Below are positions 9,101 to 17,274 of a stretch of DNA of 64,000 nt, piece after piece (position 1 is the first letter of the stretch; every line of letters begins with the position of its first letter). Made by a program: the position numbers and the translations under genes. The DNA is taken from positions 7,151,001 to 7,215,000 of the forward strand of contig NZ_JAPEPW010000001.1 of the NCBI RefSeq assembly GCF_026339955.1, in the 5' to 3' direction. The notes beneath the pieces were generated by a model. The model saw only the letters and a program-made list of their open reading frames with translations, did not search any database and was not told the DNA's origin. Origin of the DNA: Streptomyces sp. NBC_01549 (lineage in GTDB: Bacteria > Actinomycetota > Actinomycetes > Streptomycetales > Streptomycetaceae).

Positions 9101-9856
9101 ATGCGCGTGCTGATGCCGGTCCCCGACCGCGACTTCGACGTCACCGAGGTGGCCGTTCCCTGGCGGATCCTCACCGATGCGGGGCACGAGGTCGTGCTCG
9201 CCACCGAGCACGCGGGCACCCGGCCGGCGGCGGACCCACGGCTGCTGACAGGGGTGCTCTTCGGACAACTGGGCGCCGCCGAGGAGCCCCGGCGTTTCTA
9301 CGAGCAGCTGACCGGGTCACCGGAGTTCACCAGCACCGTCTCCTGGGCCGAGGCCGACGTCGTGGAGTACGACGGCCTGCTGCTGCCCGGCGGACACGCG
9401 CCCGGCATGCGGCAGTACCTCGGCTCCACGGCACTGCACCAGCAGATCGCCCGCTTCTGGGCCCTCGAACGGCCTGTCGGCGCGATCTGCCACGGCGTCC
9501 TGGTGCTCGCGCGCGCCCGAGACCTCACCACCGGCCGGGGTGTCCTGGCCGACCGACGCACGACCTGCCTGCCCAAGTACATGGAACGCACGGCCTACTT
9601 CACCACCGCCTGGCGCCTGGGCCGCTACTACCGCACCTATGCGGCGTACGTCGAGGACGAGGTCAGGGCAGCCCTCTCCGACCCGGACACGCAGTTCGTA
9701 CGCGGCCCCCGCACCCTCACCCGGCGCGGCACCGCCACCGACGACACGGACGCGTTCGTCGTCGAGGACGGCCGCTACCTCTCGGCCCGCTGGCCCGGTG
9801 ACGCCTACCTCTTCGCCCGCCGCTACCTCGCTCTGCTGGGTGGCACGGCCGAGTGA
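9101..9856 (+). CDS. DJ-1/PfpI family protein (type 1 glutamine amidotransferase-like)
   Basis: A 251-residue cytosolic protein with the flavodoxin-like DJ-1/PfpI fold. The nucleophile elbow is AICHGVLVL (Cys near residue 130) and an early glutamate lies in the DFDVTEVAVPW segment. Family members are chaperones, deglycase-like enzymes or hydrolases, so the reaction is open. The start MRVLMPVPDRDFDVTE is typical. The stop codon is 3 bases from the end of the converging NADH dehydrogenase-like gene. Confidence 0.8.
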   Translation: MRVLMPVPDRDFDVTEVAVPWRILTDAGHEVVLATEHAGTRPAADPRLLTGVLFGQLGAAEEPRRFYEQLTGSPEFTSTVSWAEADVVEYDGLLLPGGHAPGMRQYLGSTALHQQIARFWALERPVGAICHGVLVLARARDLTTGRGVLADRRTTCLPKYMERTAYFTTAWRLGRYYRTYAAYVEDEVRAALSDPDTQFVRGPRTLTRRGTATDDTDAFVVEDGRYLSARWPGDAYLFARRYLALLGGTAE

Positions 9857-9859
9857 TGC

Positions 9860-11206
9860 CTAACGGCTCAGTCGGGCGGCGACCTCCTGCGGACTCAGGT
9901 ACCTGTCGGTGTGCTCGAATTCCCGCAGGGTCCCCTTGCGGTCGGCGAGGAAGCCGGTGCGCACGAAGTCGTCGCCCGCGACCGCGTTGAGGAACCAGTT
10001 GACGCCCGTACGGAACCGGGCCGTGCCCGTGCGCAGCGCGTACAGGTGGTATCCACGGGCCACGACCTGCGCGGGCACGCCCCTGAGACCGATACCGAGC
10101 GGCTTGGACACCGCGTCGTGGCCGCCGAGGTCGACGACCAGACCGAGGTCCTTGTGCTTGTACGGCGTCATGGGCTGCCCCCGCAGCAGCGCCGCCAGGT
10201 TCTTCGCCGCGTGCCGGCCCTGCCGGGCGGCGTGCTGGGCGGTCGGCGGGCAGTACGAACCGTCGGCCCTGGCCAGGTCGGGTACGGCGGCCGCGTCGCC
10301 CAGGGCGAAGACCCCGTCCAGGCCCGGCACCTTGAAATTCGGCTCGACGAGGACCCGGCCGCGTACGGTCTCCGCGCCCAGCGAGTCGACCAGCGGACTC
10401 GCCGCGACACCGGCCGTCCACACCAGCGTCCGCGACGGCAGGACCCGGCCGTCCGTGAGAGTGATCTTGCCTTCCGTGACCGAGGCGACGGTCGTCTCGA
10501 GGGAGATATGCAGTCCGCGCTTGCTCAGCAGACGCATCGCACTCGCCCCGAGCTTGTCACCGAGCTCCGGGAGCAGCTTGGGAGCGACGTCCACCAGGTG
10601 CCACTTGATGAGCGCGGGATCGAGGCGCGGGTGATAGCGCTTCGACGCGGCGGTGGTCAGGCGCTGCAGACAGGCCGCGGTCTCGGCGCCCGCGTAACCG
10701 CCGCCGACCACCACGAACTGCAGTCGCGCCGCCCGCTCGTCCTCGTCCGAGGTGGCCGCCGCCAGGTCGAGTTGCGCGATCACGTGGTCGCGCAGATACA
10801 CGGCCTGGGCGAGCGTCTTCATCCCGCGCGCCTCGTCGAGGAGGCCGGGGATGTCGAAGGTGCGGGTCACGCTGCCCGGGGTGAGCAGCAAGTAGTCGTA
10901 CGACAGGTCGACGAACTCTCCTGTGATCTTGCGTACGACGCACCTCTTGGACGCGGGATCCACGCCGACCACCCCGCCCGGCAGAAACGTCGTGCGGCGC
11001 AGGATCCGGCGCAGCGAGGGGGCCACGGACTGCGGGGTGACGACACCGGCGGCGACGTGCGGCAGCAGAGGCAGGTAGAGCTGGTAGTCGGTGGGGCTGA
11101 CCAGGGTGATCCGGGCGTCACCCGGCTGAAGCGCGTGCTCGAGCCCGCGTGCGCATTCGACACCGGCGAACCCGCCGCCGACGATCACGATGTTCGGTGC
11201 ATCCAT
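9860..11206 (-). CDS. NAD(P)/FAD-dependent oxidoreductase, type II NADH dehydrogenase-like
   Basis: A 448-residue flavoprotein expected to pass electrons from NADH to quinone at the inner membrane face. The FAD motif VGGGFAG is at residues 8-14 and the second (NADH) motif VVVGGGYAGAET is near 170. VFALGDAAAVPD and QHAARQG are conserved NDH-2 elements. The ATG at 11206 has an aaggagg ribosome site 8 bases upstream. A perfect 17-base-pair hairpin lies 43-83 bases upstream of the start, in what would be the leader or promoter. Confidence 0.87.
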   Translation of the reverse strand: MDAPNIVIVGGGFAGVECARGLEHALQPGDARITLVSPTDYQLYLPLLPHVAAGVVTPQSVAPSLRRILRRTTFLPGGVVGVDPASKRCVVRKITGEFVDLSYDYLLLTPGSVTRTFDIPGLLDEARGMKTLAQAVYLRDHVIAQLDLAAATSDEDERAARLQFVVVGGGYAGAETAACLQRLTTAASKRYHPRLDPALIKWHLVDVAPKLLPELGDKLGASAMRLLSKRGLHISLETTVASVTEGKITLTDGRVLPSRTLVWTAGVAASPLVDSLGAETVRGRVLVEPNFKVPGLDGVFALGDAAAVPDLARADGSYCPPTAQHAARQGRHAAKNLAALLRGQPMTPYKHKDLGLVVDLGGHDAVSKPLGIGLRGVPAQVVARGYHLYALRTGTARFRTGVNWFLNAVAGDDFVRTGFLADRKGTLREFEHTDRYLSPQEVAARLSR

Positions 11207-11248
11207 CCGAGCTGCCTCCTTCGTGGGCCGATATTGCGGCCCGCCGCC

Positions 11249-11289
11249 GGTGGCACCCAGGGTCACACGGGATGACCCTGGGTGCCACC
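11249..11289. repeat. Perfect 17-bp inverted repeat upstream of NDH-2-like gene
   Basis: GGTGGCACCCAGGGTCA (11249-11265) and TGACCCTGGGTGCCACC (11273-11289) are exact reverse complements separated by 7 bases. Both neighbouring genes point away from it, so it does not end a gene. It could be a large operator, an attenuator hairpin in the minus-strand leader, or a stop for antisense transcription. Confidence 0.75.
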
Positions 11290-11429
11290 TCACGCAGGAG
11301 GGGGCGGCCACGAGATCTTCTACCGATCAGTAACTTCGTCTTCCCTTTTCGTACATCCTTAGGCACGATCATCTGTCCAGCGGCGAAGGTCGAGGCACCT
11401 CGCCGCTCCGACGTGAAAAGGGGACGGGC

Positions 11430-12068
11430 ATGACAGGACGCGGTGTGGGGCGCCGGATCGGCGCGGTCTCGGCGGTCGTGGCGCTGGGCATCGGGGGGAC
11501 GGTCACCGCTGCGGGGACCGCCGCCGCGGCTCCGGCCCAGACGGCGGTGACCGCGACGGTGACGACGGCCCCGGTCGACTACGCCACCTGGCAGAACGAC
11601 GTCAAGGCGGTCATCGACCAGGCACGGCCCTACGTCGAGCAGCGCACCGCGAACGCCGCCGGGCAGAAGCTGGCCCTCATCTTCGACATCGACAACACCA
11701 CGCTGGAGACGGACTTCCACCCCTGGTACGAACTGCCGACCCCGGCGGTCAAGCCCTCGCTCGACCTCGCCCGCTACGCGCGCTCCCGCGGTGTCGACAT
11801 CTTCTTCATCAGCGCGCGCCCGGGCATCATCTCGTCCTTGACGCAGTGGAACCTGACGACCGTCGGCTACCCGGTCTCCGGTCTCTACACGCGCGACCTG
11901 CCCGATCTGTTCGACGAGGTCAGCGCCTACAAGACCAGCAAGCGCGCGGAGATCGAGTCGCTCGGCTACACGATCATCGCCAACGTCGGCAACAACGACT
12001 CCGACCTCGTCGGCGGCCACGCCGAGCGCACCTTCAAGCTGCCGGACTACGACGGCCAGCTGTCCTGA
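11430..12068 (+). CDS. Secreted HAD-family acid phosphatase
   Basis: A 212-residue exported phosphatase related to class B/5'-nucleotidase-type HAD enzymes. An N-terminal signal peptide (residues 1-35, ending AAAAPA) precedes the catalytic loop FDIDNTTLET, whose two aspartates are the nucleophile and the acid/base. ISARPG supplies motif II, a lysine lies in SAYKTSKRAEIE, and GNNDSDLVGG is motif IV. The gene follows a divergent promoter region and is 44 bases ahead of the next gene. Confidence 0.85.
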   Translation: MTGRGVGRRIGAVSAVVALGIGGTVTAAGTAAAAPAQTAVTATVTTAPVDYATWQNDVKAVIDQARPYVEQRTANAAGQKLALIFDIDNTTLETDFHPWYELPTPAVKPSLDLARYARSRGVDIFFISARPGIISSLTQWNLTTVGYPVSGLYTRDLPDLFDEVSAYKTSKRAEIESLGYTIIANVGNNDSDLVGGHAERTFKLPDYDGQLS

Positions 12069-12112
12069 ACGGGCGCCCTGGACTCCCGGCCGTGACTGCC
12101 TAGACTCCCCGC

Positions 12113-12499
12113 ATGGACGAGACGACGCTGGACACGCTCGGTTCGGGCAAGTTCCTGCTGATCACGAGCTATCGCAAGAACGGTACGGGAGTGGCGACGC
12201 CCGTGTGGGTGGTCCGGGACGGTGCGGCGCTCGGCGCCTGGACCAGCGCGGACTCCTGGAAGGTGAAGCGGATCCGCAACCGGGCCGACGTCCTGGTGGG
12301 CCCGTGCGACGCGCGGGGCAAGCCGACCGGCGAGCCGGTCCCGGCCACGGCGGAGATCCTCGACCAGGCCGGCTCCGCGCGCTACCGACAGCTGATCGCC
12401 GGCAAGTACGGCATCCTCGGCCGCCTCACCCTCTTCGGCAGCCGTCTGCGGCGCGGCGAGAGCGGCACGGTCGGGATTCGGATCTCCCTCACCACGTGA
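12113..12499 (+). CDS. PPOX-class (probable F420-dependent) oxidoreductase
   Basis: A 128-residue split-barrel flavin or F420-binding protein. The N-terminal pattern FLLITSYRKNGTGVATPVWV and WKVKRIRNRADVLV are those of the PPOX class F420-dependent family. Substrate unknown. It lies 44 bases after the phosphatase gene and may be cotranscribed. Its stop codon sits inside the stem of the terminator hairpin that follows. Confidence 0.78.
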   Translation: MDETTLDTLGSGKFLLITSYRKNGTGVATPVWVVRDGAALGAWTSADSWKVKRIRNRADVLVGPCDARGKPTGEPVPATAEILDQAGSARYRQLIAGKYGILGRLTLFGSRLRRGESGTVGIRISLTT

Positions 12500-12541
12500 T
12501 CGTGCGGCCGCGTCCTGTGTGACCGCGCGATCACGTGGTGA
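12489..12541. terminator. Hairpin terminator overlapping the stop codon
   Basis: TCACCACGTGATCG (12489-12502) pairs perfectly with CGATCACGTGGTGA (12528-12541), with four more inner pairs (GCGG/CCGC). The TGA stop at 12497-12499 is part of the left arm. Confidence 0.75.
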
Positions 12542-12646
12542 GCGGCGCCGGGCCCGGCCGGAACGAGAGAGGCCCCCGCGGCCGACGCGAGGGCCGGGCG
12601 GCCCGGTACTCCGGGCACGCACGTCCTCCTCATGAGCGATCCCCTT

Positions 12647-12700
12647 GGTGCACGTGGTGCACGTGGTGCACGTGGTGCACGTGGTGCACGTGGTGCACAC
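12647..12700. repeat. Tandem 9-bp repeat with GTGCAC core
   Basis: Five perfect copies of GGTGCACGT run from 12647 to 12691, followed by a sixth imperfect copy ending at 12700. Each unit contains the palindrome GTGCAC. The array lies between the terminator at 12541 and the end of the sigma factor gene, outside any gene I support. Confidence 0.85.
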
Positions 12701-12772
12701 GCGCGTGCGCGGTGCACGCACATGACCAGTGACAGGCGCGCGCTCACGCCCCTCGGGTGACCGATCCGGTCC

Positions 12773-13708
12773 TCAGGGGGTTTCGTAGCCGGTCCAGGCG
12801 TGGAGTTTGTCCGGGTTGAGGACCATCCACAGGTCGCTGATCAGCCCGTCGTGGATGTCCAGGGCGAGGACGGCGATGGTGGTGCCGGCGATGCGGACGG
12901 TGATGCCGGGGGCGCCGTTGACGTCCTCCTCGACGAGCTCGAACTCGGATGCGTTGCGCATGAGGCCGAGGACGAGGCGGGCGACCTTGTCCCGGCCGAT
13001 GACCGGGCGCAGGGCCGCGCGGACCTTGCCGCCTCCGTCGCTGCGCGACTCGACATCGGGGTCGAGCAGGGTGACGAGGGTGTCGAGGTCGCCGCTCTCG
13101 CAGGCCTGGCGGAACGCGGTGACGATCTGCCGGTGTTCCGGTGCGGTGCTGCCGCCGGGGCGCTGGTCGGCGATGCGCCGGCGGGCGGAGGAGGCGAGTT
13201 GACAGCAGGCGGCCGGGGTGCGGCCCACGGTGTCGGCGATCTCGGTGAAGGGCATGCCGAAGACGTCGTGGAGGACGAAGGCGACGCGTTCCGCCGGAGT
13301 GAACGACTCCAGGACCACCAGCATCCCCATGCTGACCGACTCGTCGAGGGTGATCCGGTCGGCCGGATCGCCGCCGCCCTCGTCGGCGCCGGTGCTGGTC
13401 CACGTGGCACTGTGCCGGATGGGCTCGGGCAGCCATTCACCGGTGTAGCGCTCGCGGCGGACGCGTGCCGAGGCGAGGTGGTCGAGGCAGATCCGGGAGG
13501 CGACCCGGGTCAGCCACGCCAGCGGCGCGTCGATCCCCTGCTGCCCCTCCTCGGACAGGCTGTACCAGCGGGCGTAGGTCTCCTGGACCACGTCCTCGGC
13601 GTCCTGCACGGAACCGAGCATGCGGTAGCCGAGGTTGAGCAGCCGACGGCGCTCGGTCAGGAGGGAGCCGAGGGTAGGGTCGTGGGCCGGTTCCGGGGTC
13701 GTGGACAC
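12773..13708 (-). CDS. ECF41-type RNA polymerase sigma factor
   Basis: A 311-residue extracytoplasmic-function sigma factor with fused C-terminal SnoaL-like domain. Region 2 (LLNLGYRMLGSVQDAEDVVQ) and region 4 (FTEIADTVGRTPAACCQLAS) are clear. WLPEP links the regions, and the C-terminal extension carries DGGGKV, both hallmarks of ECF41 proteins, where the extension replaces an anti-sigma factor. ECF41 genes usually sit beside a carboxymuconolactone decarboxylase, oxidoreductase or epimerase gene; here the adjacent upstream gene encodes an NmrA/epimerase-like protein, so the classic pairing holds. Confidence 0.88.
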   Translation of the reverse strand: MSTTPEPAHDPTLGSLLTERRRLLNLGYRMLGSVQDAEDVVQETYARWYSLSEEGQQGIDAPLAWLTRVASRICLDHLASARVRRERYTGEWLPEPIRHSATWTSTGADEGGGDPADRITLDESVSMGMLVVLESFTPAERVAFVLHDVFGMPFTEIADTVGRTPAACCQLASSARRRIADQRPGGSTAPEHRQIVTAFRQACESGDLDTLVTLLDPDVESRSDGGGKVRAALRPVIGRDKVARLVLGLMRNASEFELVEEDVNGAPGITVRIAGTTIAVLALDIHDGLISDLWMVLNPDKLHAWTGYETP

Positions 13709-13715
13709 GGGTCCG

Positions 13716-14570
13716 TCATCCTCCCTGGACGGCGTGCTTGCCGGAGTGCTGGGTGACGAGCTGGGTGAGCCATTCGTCGAAGGTCTGGCTGCCGCGGGGA
13801 CCGGGGCCGGTGGGGAGCAGGCCGTCGCCGGTCATGGCGGTGCCGGTGGCGCCGGGCATCTTCACGGGCAGCAGCAGCCGGTGCTGGTGCCGGGCCCGCA
13901 GCAGCCGGCCCGTCATGTCGACGAGCTGTTCGACACGCGGTCCGGCGAGTTCGGGTGCCATGCCCTGCGCGGGGGCCTGGGCCAGTTGTACGAGGTGCTG
14001 GGCGACCTCGCGGGCGGCGACGGGCTGGCTCCGCATCCGGGGCACCACCGCGAGGGGTCCCGGGACGCGGTCGAGGGTCTGCTGGGCGAACTCGTGGAAC
14101 TGGGTGGCTCGCAGCACCGTCCACGGCGTCCGCCCGCTCTTGAGTACGTTCTCATGGCGCAGTTTTCCCTGGTAGTAGCCGAGGCCGACCCGGTCGATGC
14201 CGACGATCGACAGCAGGACGTGGTGGCGGACCCCGGCCTGTTCACCGGCGTCCAGGAGGGTGTGGGCGACCCGGTCGAAGAACGCGATGGCCTTCTTGCC
14301 GCTCGTGGTGGTCACGTTGCTGACGTCGATGACCGCTTCCGCGCCTGCCAGGGCCGCGTCGAGTCCGGTGCCGGTCACGAGGTCCACTCCCGTGGAGCGG
14401 GCCAGCACCACCGGGTGGTGCCCGGCCGCGGTCAGTTCCTCGACCACGTACCGTCCCACGAGTCCGGTCCCGCCTGCCACCGCCAGCCGCATGCCGGGCC
14501 TCCCCTTTGCGCTCACGTCGCTGTTGTCACCCTGGGCACTGCCGTTGCCGCTGTTGTCGTTGTACGTCAT
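13716..14570 (-). CDS. NAD(P)-binding epimerase/NmrA-like protein (ECF41 partner)
   Basis: A 284-residue atypical SDR. MRLAVAGGTGLVGRYV (residue 27 on) is the GGTGxxG Rossmann motif of NmrA/epimerase proteins, and no classical YxxxK active site is evident. The start at 14570 is supported by an ATGA overlap with the upstream membrane-protein gene; an internal ATG at 14492 would remove a 26-residue Ser/Asn/Gly-rich leader. It ends 7 bases before the sigma factor gene. It is the probable main target of the ECF41 factor. Confidence 0.82.
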   Translation of the reverse strand: MTYNDNSGNGSAQGDNSDVSAKGRPGMRLAVAGGTGLVGRYVVEELTAAGHHPVVLARSTGVDLVTGTGLDAALAGAEAVIDVSNVTTTSGKKAIAFFDRVAHTLLDAGEQAGVRHHVLLSIVGIDRVGLGYYQGKLRHENVLKSGRTPWTVLRATQFHEFAQQTLDRVPGPLAVVPRMRSQPVAAREVAQHLVQLAQAPAQGMAPELAGPRVEQLVDMTGRLLRARHQHRLLLPVKMPGATGTAMTGDGLLPTGPGPRGSQTFDEWLTQLVTQHSGKHAVQGG

Positions 14571-14992
14571 CGTGTGTGGTCCCGTCGTGCGGGGAGGGCC
14601 GGTACCAGCAGCAGGGCCGCCAGCAGGATGAGTGCGGCCAGGAAGACGACGTTGAGGGTCTGGTCGCGTGTGTTGTACATGTCGAGGTGCTGGACGTGGT
14701 AGCTGAAGTGCAGCACGTTGAAGACCAGCCACACCGCACCCGTCGTCTGCACCAGCCGGGTGTTGTCCACGGAACGCAGGGTGATGACCGTCAGGACGGC
14801 CAGGGCCAGGAACATGGCCCCGGCGTCCTTGGCGAGGTGTTCGTTGTAGGGGCCCAGCTGGGGCAGCCAGCTCAGTCCCAGGCCGGGGAAGTTCGCGTAC
14901 CAGCTCGTGGGGGAGCAGTAGGCCCAGAGGCCTGTGTACAGTCCGGTCACGGCCAGGAGGCCGAGAGCGGCGTACCGGATTTTCGAGTTCAT
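14567..14992 (-). CDS. Four-helix integral membrane protein
   Basis: A 141-residue protein with four predicted membrane helices (about residues 6-24, 50-66, 76-96 and 111-130). The conserved-looking loop YCSPTSWYANFPGLGLSWLP follows helix 1, and VLHFSYHVQHLDMY adds three histidines in or next to helix 3. The function is unknown; similar small four-helix proteins are found next to redox genes. It is the first gene of the three-gene ECF41 operon and is translationally coupled to the epimerase-like gene through an ATGA overlap. Confidence 0.75.
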   Translation of the reverse strand: MNSKIRYAALGLLAVTGLYTGLWAYCSPTSWYANFPGLGLSWLPQLGPYNEHLAKDAGAMFLALAVLTVITLRSVDNTRLVQTTGAVWLVFNVLHFSYHVQHLDMYNTRDQTLNVVFLAALILLAALLLVPALPARRDHTR

Positions 14993-15167
14993 GCCCCTAT
15001 GACGAGACAGCCCCCTCGAATGTGAGGCGGGCTGCCCCGACCGTGTGAAGTCGGGCGACGGCCATCGTGTGGAAGCCATGGCGGTCAGCGGCCCAGGACC
15101 CAGGCGATCCGAACGCCGGGTGAGCGGTCCGGCGCGGGAGTCGACCGGATGTGTTCTGCGCGGGGCG

Positions 15168-15196
15168 TTGACTAGAAAGCGCTTACCCCTTACGTT
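15168..15196 (+). promoter_or_regulatory. Promoter with LacI-type operator in the spacer
   Basis: TTGACT (15168-15173) and TACGTT (15191-15196) are spaced by 17 bases, a good Streptomyces vegetative promoter. The spacer contains AGAAAGCGCTTACC (15174-15187), whose AAGCGCTT core is the classic LacI-family half-site pair. A repressor here would block polymerase. The rest of 14993-15392 looks like an approximately 190-base leader of the pectate lyase gene; I see no other gene in it. Confidence 0.65.
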
Positions 15197-15392
15197 TCCC
15201 GTTCAGCAGCGTGACCCGCGCCTGACATGTCATATGCGAGACGTCAGATCTCCGAGCCGCATCACCTGGGAATGTACGCACTCCCTGGAGCTGATGATTC
15301 TTGGTGTGAGTGTCACGAACGCCTCGCGCTGTTCGCCATCGTGCACATCGTTCGCGTACATGACCTACGCACTCTCGAAAGGACGCACCCGC

Positions 15393-16373
15393 ATGCGTAC
15401 TCGCCCCCCACCGACACGCACTCGCAGACCGGCCCTGGTCGCGGCCAGCGCGGCCGCCCTGGCCGTCACCGCCGCCCTCGTCCTCCCGTCGTCCGCCTCG
15501 GCCGCCGACACCTCGCCGGTCGGCTTCGGTGCCGGGACCACCGGTGGCGGGGTCGCCACCGCCGTCACCGTCTCGACCCTCGACGCCTTCAAGGCGGCCG
15601 TCACGGGCGACACCGCCAAGGTGGTGCGCGTGAACGGCCTGATCACGCTCAGCGGCCAGGTCGACATCGGCTCCAACACCGCCGTTCTCGGCGTGGGTTC
15701 GTCGTCCGGCTTCACCGGCGGCGGACTGCGGCTGAAGAAGGTGACCAACGTCGTCGTCCGCAACCTGAACATCAGCAAGCCGCTCAAGCCGGCCGACGGC
15801 ATCACCGTGCAGGCGTCGACGAAGGTGTGGATCGACCACAACTCCTTCTCGTCCGACCGTGATCACGGAAAGGACTACTACGACGGTCTGCTCGACATCA
15901 ATCACGGCTCCGACTACGTCACCGTGTCCTGGAACACCTTCAAGGACCACTACAAGGGCTCGCTCGTCGGACACAGCGACAACAACGCGAGCGAGGACAC
16001 CGGCCATCTGCGGGTGACGTACCACCACAACTGGTTCAACGACGTCAACTCCCGCATCCCCAGCCTGCGCTTCGGCACCGGCCACTTCTACGACAACTAC
16101 GTCGTCGGGGCCGACACCGCCGTGCACTCCCGCATGGGCGCCCAGATGCTCGTCGAGAACAACGTCTTCCGCACCACGACGGTCGCCGTCACGACCAACC
16201 GCGACAGCGACGTCGACGGATACGCCAACCTGAGTGGCAACGACCTCGGCGGAGCCGCCACCGAGATCTCGCAGGTGGGCACCTTCACCACCCCTCCCTA
16301 CGGCTACACCGCCGAGCCCGCCTCGAGTGTCGTCGCCTCGGTGACGTCCGGCGCGGGCGCCGGAAAGCTCTGA
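15393..16373 (+). CDS. Secreted pectate lyase (PL1 family)
   Basis: A 326-residue exported polysaccharide lyase that should cleave polygalacturonate by beta-elimination. The Tat-like or Sec signal covers residues 1-38 (ending ASAAD). The parallel beta-helix shows VVVRNLNIS, VWIDHNSF and the PL1 calcium/catalytic segments DGLLDINHGSDYVTVSWN, HHNWFNDVNSRIPSLRFG (catalytic Arg region) and NNYVVG-like NYVVGADTAV. The ATG at 15393 follows gaaagga by about 10 bases. It is followed after 32 bases by a second, unrelated pectate lyase gene, forming a pectin-degrading pair. Confidence 0.88.
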   Translation: MRTRPPPTRTRRPALVAASAAALAVTAALVLPSSASAADTSPVGFGAGTTGGGVATAVTVSTLDAFKAAVTGDTAKVVRVNGLITLSGQVDIGSNTAVLGVGSSSGFTGGGLRLKKVTNVVVRNLNISKPLKPADGITVQASTKVWIDHNSFSSDRDHGKDYYDGLLDINHGSDYVTVSWNTFKDHYKGSLVGHSDNNASEDTGHLRVTYHHNWFNDVNSRIPSLRFGTGHFYDNYVVGADTAVHSRMGAQMLVENNVFRTTTVAVTTNRDSDVDGYANLSGNDLGGAATEISQVGTFTTPPYGYTAEPASSVVASVTSGAGAGKL

Positions 16374-16405
16374 TCGCCCCCACGCTCAGAAGGAGGAATC
16401 GGGAC

Positions 16406-17212
16406 ATGACCTCATCAGCACGCCCGCGCGCCCGTCGGCGCGCCCTCACGGGCTCCCTGGCCGCGCTCGGCCTGTCGGCTGTCATGATCATGGCGGACGG
16501 CGGCCTGTCTCCGGCGAGTGCCGCCACCTGGCCCACCGCGAACGGCAGCCAGGCGGTCTCCGCCACCATCTCGGTCTCCGGTACCAAGGACTACGGGATG
16601 AAGCGGCTCTACGGCACCGGTGACCTGGGCTCCGACAGTCAGGACGAGGACCAGGGACCGATCCTGGAGCTGGCCGCCGGCACCGTTCTGAAGAACGTCA
16701 TCATCGGCGCCCCCGCCGCGGACGGCATCCACTGCCTGGGCAGCTGCACGCTGCAGAACGTGTGGTGGGAGGACGTCGGGGAGGACGCGGCGACATTCCT
16801 GGGGTCCTCGTCGTCCAACGTCTACACCGTCTCGGGCGGCGGCGCGAAGGAAGCCAGCGACAAGGTGTTCCAGTTCAACGGTGCCGGAACGCTGAACGTC
16901 TCGAACTTCGCGGTGCAGACCTTCGGTACGTTCGTCCGCTCGTGCGGCAACTGCAAGACGCAGTACAAGCGGGCGATCAACCTCAACGGGATCGAGGCCA
17001 CCTACAAGGGAAGCAAGCTTGTCGGCATCAACACCAACTACGGCGACAGCGCGACCCTGAAGGCCATCAGGATCGTCGGGGATTCCAGCAAGAAGATCAT
17101 CCCCTGCCAGAAGTACATCGGCAACAACACGGGGGCCGAGCCGACCACGAACGGGACCGGCCCCGACAGTACGTACTGCAAGTACGCGACGTCCGACATC
17201 ACGTACGGCTGA
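16406..17212 (+). CDS. Secreted pectate lyase (PL3 family)
   Basis: A 268-residue exported lyase. A signal peptide spans residues 1-39. The short beta-helix has the PL3 hallmarks DGIHCLGSCTLQNVWWEDVG and EDAATF, the calcium-binding acidic cluster, and later RSCGNCKTQYKRAINL. Paired cysteines indicate disulphides. It follows the PL1 gene by 32 bases with an agaaggagga ribosome site, so the two are probably one transcript under the LacI-type operator upstream. Together they would attack pectin through different folds. Confidence 0.88.
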   Translation: MTSSARPRARRRALTGSLAALGLSAVMIMADGGLSPASAATWPTANGSQAVSATISVSGTKDYGMKRLYGTGDLGSDSQDEDQGPILELAAGTVLKNVIIGAPAADGIHCLGSCTLQNVWWEDVGEDAATFLGSSSSNVYTVSGGGAKEASDKVFQFNGAGTLNVSNFAVQTFGTFVRSCGNCKTQYKRAINLNGIEATYKGSKLVGINTNYGDSATLKAIRIVGDSSKKIIPCQKYIGNNTGAEPTTNGTGPDSTYCKYATSDITYG

Positions 17213-17274
17213 GGATTCTCTCCCGGCGGCTGGACGAACTGGCGGCGCGCACCGGTTCGTTCAGCCGTCCCATG

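Noticed and set aside
12647..12700. CRISPR array
   Set aside because: The repeats are 9 bp with no spacers.
12535..12732. Open frames with repeated WCT or TCT residues across the GTGCAC array
   Set aside because: They are simply translations of the 9-bp repeat with no start region, ribosome site or protein-like sequence.
15045..15392. A longer pectate lyase beginning at 15045
   Set aside because: It would place the promoter and operator inside the gene and give no signal peptide at the N-terminus.
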